Of a stretch of 64,000 bases of DNA, positions 56,759-64,000 are shown one piece after another. Under the pieces are notes generated by a model that was not told the origin of the DNA, did no database searches, and saw only the letters and a program-made list of their open reading frames with translations. The translations under genes and the position numbers were made by a program. The DNA comes from Cenococcum geophilum 1.58 (lineage: Eukaryota; Ascomycota; Dothideomycetes; Gloniales; Gloniaceae). Position 1 is the first letter of the stretch. Each line of letters starts with the position of its first letter. The stretch lies in NCBI GenBank assembly GCA_001692895.1, contig KV748221.1, positions 347,919 to 411,918 of the forward strand, written 5' to 3'.

Positions 56759-59700
56759 CAGTGGTCTACTTGGACTGGACTGGACTGGATCTAGGCTCAA
56801 ATCCAGTCCACACCAGTTCTATTGCGATTTGGCTCCAGGAGCGCCATACAATCCATATACTATTTATAGTAAGTCTTGGCATCCTTTGGTGTTGCAGTAG
56901 GAAGTTATATGGAGTACCAAATTCGGCCCAAATTGTTTATATTGCTCCTTATATATTACTCCTCAAAGGCCTCAATCGTCTCAAATGCGTCCTCATCGTT
57001 GCCTTCATCCTCATTATTGCCCCCACCCTTACCGCTAGCACGCTCTATTATCGCCAGAACCTCATCATCCTCCTCCGTATCCTCTTCCTCCACCTAGGCA
57101 GCGGCGGCGGCGGCCACATCCGCAGCTTGGCGCTCCTTAATGTACTCCCTAAGCTGCTCCGGTATAGGGTCATATAGAGGTAACAGCTGAGGCTCTCCTT
57201 CCACTGATCCAACGCCCTTGTCATTAAATGTATTGCTTCTTAGGGGCCCGTAGCTATAGCGAAGCCACTTATTTGCCTTAATTATATCCATCTTTAGGCG
57301 CGAGCGTCGGTCCTTAAGGAGTATCTTATAACTGCTAAATAGGCGTTTACATTCGTCGCTTATAGGTAGAGGAGTAAGTACGTTAAGGGCGAAGCAGGCG
57401 AGGTCGGGTTAACTATAATAGAGCCTTTGCCAATAGTTAATTATATTAAAGTCTTTATTATCGGCGACTTCAAGAGGGCCCTCTTTTAGATACTTATCTA
57501 AAGCACTATCCTTCTTTACTGCGGAGGTTTAGTGGGTGCGTTTAATGCGCTTATAATTACAAGCAGAGGTATAGTCCTTTTCCTTTTATAGCTTCTTAAT
57601 AGGGTAAATTAATGGATCTTAAGGCTGTAATCTAAAGCTCTTGCCTTTGTAGTCTTTAAATATATCCTAACCCTTTTTTTTAACCTTATTAATCTAGGCC
57701 TTTTTATTCTTATCTAACCCCTATTTCTAGTAAAACCATTCCATTTTAAGCATTGGATTTATTATAATGGCGGTATAGTAGGCAGGTGTCTTATTAGCCT
57801 TCTTAAAGTACTTCTTATACTTCTCCTATACAGCGCTCGCGCAGCTAGATAGCAGCTTATAGTTTTAATTATTAGGTTAACGTAGAGCCGTAAGCTTAAG
57901 GAACCGATCTTTAATAGTATAGAGTTTATTAATAAGCCAATCTAGCGTCTAGAAATAATTAGTAAGGCTTATATAATTACCCTTTACTATAATAGTCGCC
58001 TTATAAAAAGATTCTAGATGCGTATAAAGGTATTTAAACTCTTTCCATTAGTGGGGCTTAAGGTAGTCCTCCTTAGTAAGAGGCTTTAAGTTAGTAGATA
58101 GAACGTAGTTATTACAGAACCGAGTTATATATTCGCGGTAATTTAAAAACTAAGTAATTACTATAAAGAGCAAGTTCTAGCGAGTTTGATTATTTTAAAT
58201 AAGCTAATAAATTATTAGTGTCGCTTTTAGTAGAGTATAAGAAAATAGAAGATTGCGACTATAGGTAAATCTTACAACTGTAAAGGCGGCTAGATACGGT
58301 AGAACTAAATCCTAATAATCTAATTAGTCCGGCAATAGGCTAGGTAGCGAATATTACCACTTTTAAAAATATTACTTACCTCTAAGTAGTTATATTTTGC
58401 CAGATCTCCTCTAATTTTAATACTCTTAAAGAACCTATACCTTTAGGGAGTTATTTAAATGTACTAGATAAGATTATAAAGTAATCTAATAGACCCCTAC
58501 TTCTTCTAGAGCTCCTAAACCCTTTTAAAGTCCATCTTATAGTATATAGAGGCCATTTCCTTATAAATCTTCTTAGCGTCCTTTCTAATTATAAAGGCTT
58601 ACGCGTAGAGGTTAATAATATAGCTAAAGCAGTATAGCTAACAAGCTTTTTATTTCTTTGCTAATATCTTTAGGTATAGAACTTAAAGTACTGCATTAAC
58701 GCATATATTATTTAACTCTGCATTATCGCCCATAAAATAGCCAATATTACCTTTAAATCTATATTCCTTAATTAGCTTTAGTAGAATAGCCGCTATATTT
58801 TTATTAGAGTGTTTACTAATAACCTTATAAAGCCCTAGAACTATATGCCGTCGCCTTCTATATTAGTTAATAAAATAACTAATAACACTAAGAATTACGT
58901 AGGAGTTTAGCGATGTCTATAAATTAAAGGATATAAATATAGAGCTATAAGCAGAGGCCAGCTCCTTCTTTAGGTTATCCTTCTTTTACTTAAACTCTGC
59001 TATAACCTAGCCCTAGATTATCTTTCTAGCTTTTAGTAGGAATTTTAGAAGGGTCGGATAGAGGTAATAGAGAAGGCTTTAGAAGTACTCGTTTTTAAAC
59101 TAAAAGAAGGTAATATAATAGCAGATGATCCACCTAATTAATAGCTGCTTAAACGCCTTAAAATTTGACCTCTACTTAAGCACCCACTGCTTAGGATAGT
59201 CCTTAATTATTGGCTGGTTGGAGTTGCTTAGTTTGGGAGGCTTAAGAAAGCCAGTATATTGGTTTATCTGGTGATCGTTAACAAGGTAATCTAAAGCAGT
59301 AGTACGTCCTAATGAGATTATTATAAGCTCCTGCTAACGCCTCGCTCTCTTATAAATATAGTAGTAGTAGTATACCTTCTTCCTATCGCCAACCTCGCCC
59401 TTAAGCTGAACGTCCTCCCCTTATTTCCATATTGGTGATATATAAGGCTTAGTGTTTTTAACGCCGAGCGTAAGGGACTTGCACCGGATATACTGCCTAC
59501 CGCTATATTTAAACTCCTCTACCTCTAGGCGGCCTTTGGCTGCAGAGTTAATATATTCTAGGGTAAGAATAACGTCATTAGATAGGGGTGTAGCTAAGTA
59601 ATTAGGCAAGAAGCGCGCAATACTGGATTAAGTCGCTAGTGGGCGAGTTTATTTAGCGGCTATGGTAAAAACAAAACACTAAATTGATGAGTAGTATGCG

Positions 59701-59988
59701 CAGTAGGAGCGACAGGAGGGTAACTCCTTATTTCTACGGGCAATTAACCGTCTTTTGAGATGGTGTAATACTATAAAAGTCACTAATTGGCCGCCACCAC
59801 CTGCACTAACTCCTTAGCGTCCTGTCCTTATCAGCCTTACGTCTAAATGAGGAATGGAACTGGAGCGCCAGGAGCCTCCATAAGCTCAGATCTAGTCCAG
59901 TCCACCAATAAAATTAAGCGATCCAGCTCCAGAAGTTTAGGCGATCCATATGGCGCTCCAAGATAGCTCCAGTCCAAGTAGATCACTG
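56759..59988 (-). mobile_element. hAT DNA transposon, whole but RIP-decayed
   Basis: The element is 3,230 bp with 21-bp terminal inverted repeats CAGTGGTCTACTTGGACTGG (left) and CAGTGATCTACTTGGACTGG (right, reverse complement; one mismatch). Subterminal TCCAGTCCA and GGCGCTCC motifs occur near both ends. The minus strand keeps the transposase C-terminal hAT dimerisation motif at about 57240-57370: SDECKRLFSSYKILLKDRRS, followed by RLKMDIIKANKWLRYSYG. The central transposase region (57370-59640) is extremely TA-rich with stops throughout, so the copy is dead. The flanks GCCACTGT and TTCCCAAT do not form a clear 8-bp duplication. Confidence 0.85.
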
Positions 59989-60400
59989 TTCCCAATCCCT
60001 TCAACAGTCGCAATGCTTGGAGTTGAGAAGGAATCTATCATCAGTTCCTTCCAGTTCAGTGTTCAGCAGATTGTTTCCGCAATCTCTACCGCTGCTGCGA
60101 ATACTAAATGCATTGCAGTTAGTAATGTTGACCAAGTAATGGCAACTCTCAGCCCCCTTCTTTCTATTTCTGCTTAGATTGCAAGCGAGATATATTCGAC
60201 TCTTAATGGCATTGCCTCTAAAATTCAAATGAGTACATCTCCCCAGCTACCTCATCCTACTGATGGAAAGGCAAATTTACTCACGTTTTGCCGTAGACAT
60301 CTCTGATCTTCTTAGGAAGCTCAGCCCTGCCCTCACAGATGCAATTTCTTCACTCACGTCGGCCATTACTTCGGTGCTTAACAGCACCAAAGGTTCATAA
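59989..60400 (+). pseudogene. HsbA-like / wall mannoprotein fragment
   Basis: Directly after the hAT element the plus strand encodes a Ser/Ala/Ile-rich helical segment (SVQQIVSAISTAAANTKCIA, then VDQVMATLSPLLSIS). A stop at 60176 and a frame change precede VDISDLLRKLSPALTDAISS and LTSAITSVLNST. The pattern resembles fungal hydrophobic-surface-binding (HsbA) proteins. The N-terminal signal peptide is missing and may lie left of the transposon. The assignment is tentative. Confidence 0.4.
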
Positions 60401-60767
60401 ACGAGAAGGACAACTTCCATAACCAGCAGAAAGTGCTCGCTCAGGAGCATGATATAGCAAAGCGTTAATTCAACATGCAGCGCCTAGTTCTCTTTGTGGG
60501 CTTACTACATTAGATAGAACCGATTAAATCTCATATTATATCTTTGCGGTTTTGTGATGATTTTTGACTCACCATTGGATAGCAACTCTGAAGTCATCAT
60601 GAGCCGTCGAAAGTTGAGTCATGTTAGGGGTTGTATTCTGGCTCCTATAAACACCTGAGTTAAGATTATGTGACGAGTATTTGAAACATGTATAAATACA
60701 GATACTGCAATACAGCCATCGCTAAAGAGTTGAGAGCACCTGAGAAGGCCAGAAACACTACTCTTAT
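60401..60767. other. intergenic
   Basis: No gene is seen. Two TGACTCA/TGAGTCA sites lie about 60 bp apart near 60567-60619. Confidence 0.35.
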
Positions 60768-61802
60768 TCAACGGAAGAATATAAACCGTACGAGCCTCAA
60801 TAGGAGTACGTAAAAGAACAGCCTCCAGCCTTGTGAATGTCCAACCGTGATACTCATGTGTGACATCTTTACTGTGGATCTCGCACGCGGGACGCTCAAT
60901 CTATCGTATGATACAAGAGCAGCGCGGAGCGAGCTGGATTTGCACATCTGCTCGGCAAGATCCCAACCATCCATCTACAGAGAGGTTGTGCTGGTCAGTA
61001 TAGGAGACCGGAATGATAGCAAGGAAGATAGAGACATGGTTATTACCATTGCAAGGTTGGCACCGTTGCCCGCAAAAGGCGAGACTGCATGATTGCTGTC
61101 TCCAATAAAGACGACCGGAGCTTGGTCATCACGATATTCTCGATCAACGTTAGCAAAAGGTTGCTTATCCATGGCGTTGAAAACCATAACAGTGGACGGA
61201 TCAGTCCCACGGACGAGCGTCTGGAAAGGCTCATTGAAAACCTTCCCAACCTCCAACGCCTCCTGGCAAATCTCTTGGCTCTCCTCCTCACTTAATGGCG
61301 GCTTCTTACACTCTCGCGGCCCCGACGCCAGATAACTCAGACTCCAAAGCGCACTCCGCTCATCCACCGGCGACACAAACAAGCACTTCCCACCACCACC
61401 CCCAAGCACAATCCCCCAATCCCGATCCATAGGCTCCGGCACCACCCCCCCAGCAAACCTCGCCGTGCCACTCAAGCACACAGCCCCCGCAAACCGCAAA
61501 CCGTCCCCCGGCCTCAACCCCGCCCTGATCTTGCTGCTCGCCCCATCCGTCGCGATCAGAATATCGCACTCCGTCACCCCCCCATCACTCAACCGCACCC
61601 GCGCCCTGCCGTCCACCAGCCGCTCAGCCCCCGTGCACGCAACCCCCCAGCGGATCGCGTCCCGCGCCTCCACCGCCTCGACCAGCACGCCCCGCAGCGC
61701 CCGCCGCGCAATCCGCATCACGCCGACCGGCAAGCCGACCGGCACGCGCGGCCGGATCTTCAGCAGCTCATTCCAGGCGGTATCCCAGACCACCACCGCC
61801 GC

Positions 61803-61843
<41 letters not shown>

Positions 61844-62106
61844 AGGCCCGTGATGCTGGCATCGAGCGCGCGGTCGGGCAGGCCTAGCTTCTGTAGCGCT
61901 TGGATCCCGCCCGAGCGCGCGTCGCTGCGGATCGAGATCGAGTAGCCCTCGCGGCCGGGGAGCAGGTCGCGGGGCTCGCGCTCGTAGATGAGGAGGGATT
62001 GTAGGTGCTTGCGGAGGGCGAGGGCGAAGGAGAGGCCGGAGAGGCCGGCGCCGGCGATGAGAAGGGTTTTGTTTGAGAGGAAGTGGGGTGGGGGAGGGGA
62101 GGCCAC
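60768..62106 (-). CDS. FAD-dependent monooxygenase with a frame change at a hexamer repeat
   Basis: Exon 1 is 61047-62106 and exon 2 is 60768-60974, separated by a 72-nt intron (GTAATA...GTAG) that joins GNGANLAM to MDGWDLAEQM. The N-terminal dinucleotide fold is IAGAGLSGLSFALALRKH. The DG motif region is ILIATDGASSKIRAGL and the GD motif is FIGDSNHAVSPFAGNGANLA, as in PHBH-type monooxygenases. The C-terminus is hydrophobic (LFFYVLLLRLVRFIFF). The frame changes between residue about 85 (DASITGLGDGDG...) and VVVWDTAWNELLKIRP, at a GGCGAC repeat; the summed exons are one base out of phase. It is a young pseudogene, a sequencing error in the repeat, or an unusual gene. Substrate unknown; such enzymes often serve secondary metabolism. 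Confidence 0.75.
61796..61843. repeat. hexanucleotide microsatellite (GGCGAC)n in coding sequence
   Basis: About six to seven units of GCCGTC (plus strand) lie in the monooxygenase ORF, giving a Gly-Asp repeat in one frame and Ala-Thr in another. A GCC/GGT-rich run adjoins it. Confidence 0.85.
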
Positions 62107-62689
62107 GGTGGTGGTGGTGGAAGGGGGGAGGATTGTGGGTTGTTGGGAAGACGGGGTTGATGATGGAAGAAAGAAAGGTTTTTATGTCTTATGCGCTAGG
62201 AAATAAAATGGACTGTGGGATCTGATATCTCATGTTGCTGCTTGGCCTGCGATAGTGGCTAGCGGCTTGCCAATGGGAGCTGTCCGCCAAATGACGACGC
62301 GTGGATAATGCGAGCTTGACCGTAGAGACATGGCACTACACGCATAATCAGGCTTTGGATGTTTGACCTGGGGGTATTGTGGAGGGTTGGAGTTAGTGGT
62401 TGAGGGAATGACGCATCATCAGGCAACGTCAACTAATTCTTATTTCAGTGACGGCAGCCGTGGCAGTAACCCCTGTTTTTAGGACTGCCTTTGGTGCGAA
62501 AACATAGGGGGTCGACTTGAGACTGGTACCTTTCTACTACCTTTTCTAATACCCTACTCGTACTCTAGATATATTTTTTAAAAATCTAATTGATTATACA
62601 CGCGGTCGAGGGGTCATCTTCTTGAAATTTTCGAGATAAAATAAGCCCAACCCCATCGACAGTTGCTGTTACCTCTTCAATGCTTCGAG
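62107..62689. other. upstream of monooxygenase, then AT-rich DNA
   Basis: The first about 100 bp are the promoter side of the monooxygenase. After 62470 the DNA is repeat-like. No gene is seen. Confidence 0.35.
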
Positions 62690-62935
62690 AACCAGGAAAT
62701 AATCCAGGTAAGCCCGCGTCTGCGTTCTCTCCGCCACTATGATCATAGCGGCTTCTTTATAGATCCTATGCGTAACCTGTAGTGTGTTAGTTCTCTCTTC
62801 GGCATCGTCCTGCATGACGCAGAGGGCGTCGATCTAGATATAGTTCTCGCTAATTAGTCTTGTGAGCTCTATTGCGTCCTTAAATGTCTGTGGGAGGGTA
62901 GAGAGATACAGTCGCTAGCGAAACCAGCTTCCGCC
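62690..62935 (-). pseudogene. HET-domain internal fragment
   Basis: The minus strand reads LPTLPQTFKDAIELTRLISE, then a TAG where Trp is expected, then IDALCVMQDDAEE and IYKEAAMIIVAERTQ. This is the central HET block (LP-TF-DAI-L-R-L...YLWIDALCI-QDD). Only this middle portion is present, so it is a remnant. Confidence 0.65.
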
Positions 62936-63509
62936 CCAAAGCGCGTTCTTTTGAATGTTGCCCCAAAGATCCTGGCCCCTGCCGATTACCTTACTAGACT
63001 TGGTCAAGCGTCAAATAAGGGTCTGGGGGCGAGGTACTAACAGGACTGCTATTGTGCTGTAATACAGCCTTGTAACTAGTATAAAACCAAGCCACTAGAC
63101 TTATCTAAAGTAACCTATATCACTAATTAAGCCTTAGACTCCTCACCATAGCAGCGGCCGGCCCCACATTATCACTAGCACGTATGCCGTTAATTATAGA
63201 GCAGTTCTTTAGAGCCTTCTATTATCGCTACAAGATATAGTTTGGTTAGCAAATTAGTTAGTTTTATTACACTTATCGGGTTAAAGGGTGTGGCCTGGAC
63301 TAGTCGGCACCCTGCACGTTCGGGTGTACTCGATCTCAGTACTATATCATTGCCACTCTTAACGAACGTTAGCTCTACAACCAACGAAGGCTGCTACTGG
63401 ACCGCCTATATACATTTCCTATCTATTGTATTAGTTTTTAAACGTAGTCATTTAGATACGAATCTACCTAATGATCTCCCCCCCCTAAAAAAAGGAAAAC
63501 GTCAGCTGC
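62936..63509. other. repeat-like intergenic DNA
   Basis: AT-rich with isolated normal patches; no supported gene. Confidence 0.35.
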
Positions 63510-64000
63510 TTATAATTCCTTACGCCAACTATCCAATGTCTGCAAAGATGCCCTCGTGTGAGGATGGTCAGGGCCAATTATCCGTGTACGTAGTTGCACA
63601 ACTTTAGTTAATAGCTGCACAGCCATACTCCTATTGCTCTGATGGATCCAGATCCGTGCAAGGTTTTCCATACTGATGAGGGTGTCTGGATGTTCCTCCC
63701 CAAGTGCCTTTGAACATAGCTTTAACTCTCGTGCCTGCAGCTCTTCTGCCTCCGTCCATCGTCCTTAATTCCGGTACGTTGACGCTAGATTAGCTATGCT
63801 GGCCAGCGTGTTTGGATGCTCCTCTCCAAGCACCCTCGAACTCGTCTCTACCACTCGTACCCCCAGCTCTTCTGCCTCCGTCCATCGTCCTTGATTCCGG
63901 TACGTCGACGCCAGATTGGCCATGCTGGTCAGCGTGTCTGGATGCTCCTCTCCCAGCACTCTCGAACTCGTCTCCATCACTCGCACCTCCAGCTCTTCTG
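63510..64000 (-). pseudogene. TPR tail of a probable NLR-type protein, with one stop
   Basis: The minus strand encodes kinesin-light-chain-type tetratricopeptide repeats of 42 residues. Each unit reads approximately GRWTEAEELGVRVVETSSRV, then LGEEHPNTLASIANLASTYR-N. About three repeats are visible and the gene continues past the window edge. One in-frame TAA at 63765-63767 stands where sister repeats have CAA (N-Q-GRW). The frame is otherwise open to a natural-looking C-terminus (PDHPHTRASLQTLDSWRKEL) ending at 63510. Such TPRs commonly follow NB-ARC/NACHT domains in fungal NLRs, which is inferred because the N-terminal part is outside the window. Confidence 0.8.

Overview
The window looks like nuclear DNA of a filamentous ascomycete (Pezizomycotina). 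Genes carry short GT-AG introns (48-86 nt is usual, a few reach 118-224 nt). Gene families are typical of these fungi: HET, DUF6594, F-box, a Clg1-like cyclin, Atg22 and a U-box cyclophilin. Several transposon blocks have been driven to extreme AT/TA richness, as expected from repeat-induced point mutation (RIP). I cannot name the species.

Layout. 1-7745 is an AT-rich graveyard of Ty3/Gypsy-type LTR fossils with a fragment of a mariner-like transposase; a GC-normal MITE sits inside one fossil. 7797-10396 is a small gene island with a nuclear-looking acidic protein of unknown function. 10691-about 13060 is a second RIP-type block with a Gypsy fossil split by a much fresher solo LTR. 13691-18602 is ordinary housekeeping DNA: a dual-specificity phosphatase and the spliceosomal cyclophilin cyp8/PPIL2 share a 259-bp divergent promoter, followed by a convergent alpha/beta-hydrolase. 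18880-23187 has a second MITE, an intact zinc alcohol dehydrogenase and a GPI-anchored serine-rich wall protein.

23681-26310 holds a retropepsin-like fragment, a third MITE and a DUF6594 pseudogene split by a roughly 520-bp piece of mitochondrial DNA (nad3 3' end and a tRNA-like segment). 26578-30346 has Atg22 and an F-box gene. 30841-36468 is accessory: a HET stump, an F-box gene with one in-frame TAG, a possible C6 transcription-factor tail, an intact DUF6594 gene and an orphan ORF. 39350-41364 is a Clg1-type cyclin, with an unusually long (6.5 kb) gene-free upstream region that is not AT-rich. 47882-49059 is mitochondrial ribosomal protein uL15m (MRPL10).

50300-60400 is decaying: an F-box/LRR pseudogene, an intact DUF1275 membrane protein, an alpha-glucosidase pseudogene carrying a hAT-type MITE with a 45-bp palindrome at its edge, a whole but RIP-decayed hAT transposon with terminal inverted repeats, and a broken HsbA-like gene. 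The window ends with an FAD monooxygenase whose frame changes at a GGCGAC hexamer repeat, a HET fragment, and the TPR tail of a probable NLR-type gene carrying one premature stop.

The intact core genes (cyp8, MRPL10, Atg22, Clg1-like cyclin) are unrelated in function and form no pathway. The accessory genes (HET, NLR-type TPR, DUF6594, F-box) belong to families that expand near repeats and in fungal non-self recognition, but most copies here are broken. I did not find a convincing new multi-gene system. The strongest unusual signals are the mitochondrial insertion in DUF6594, the palindrome beside the hAT MITE, and the three-copy MITE family with a shared internal core.
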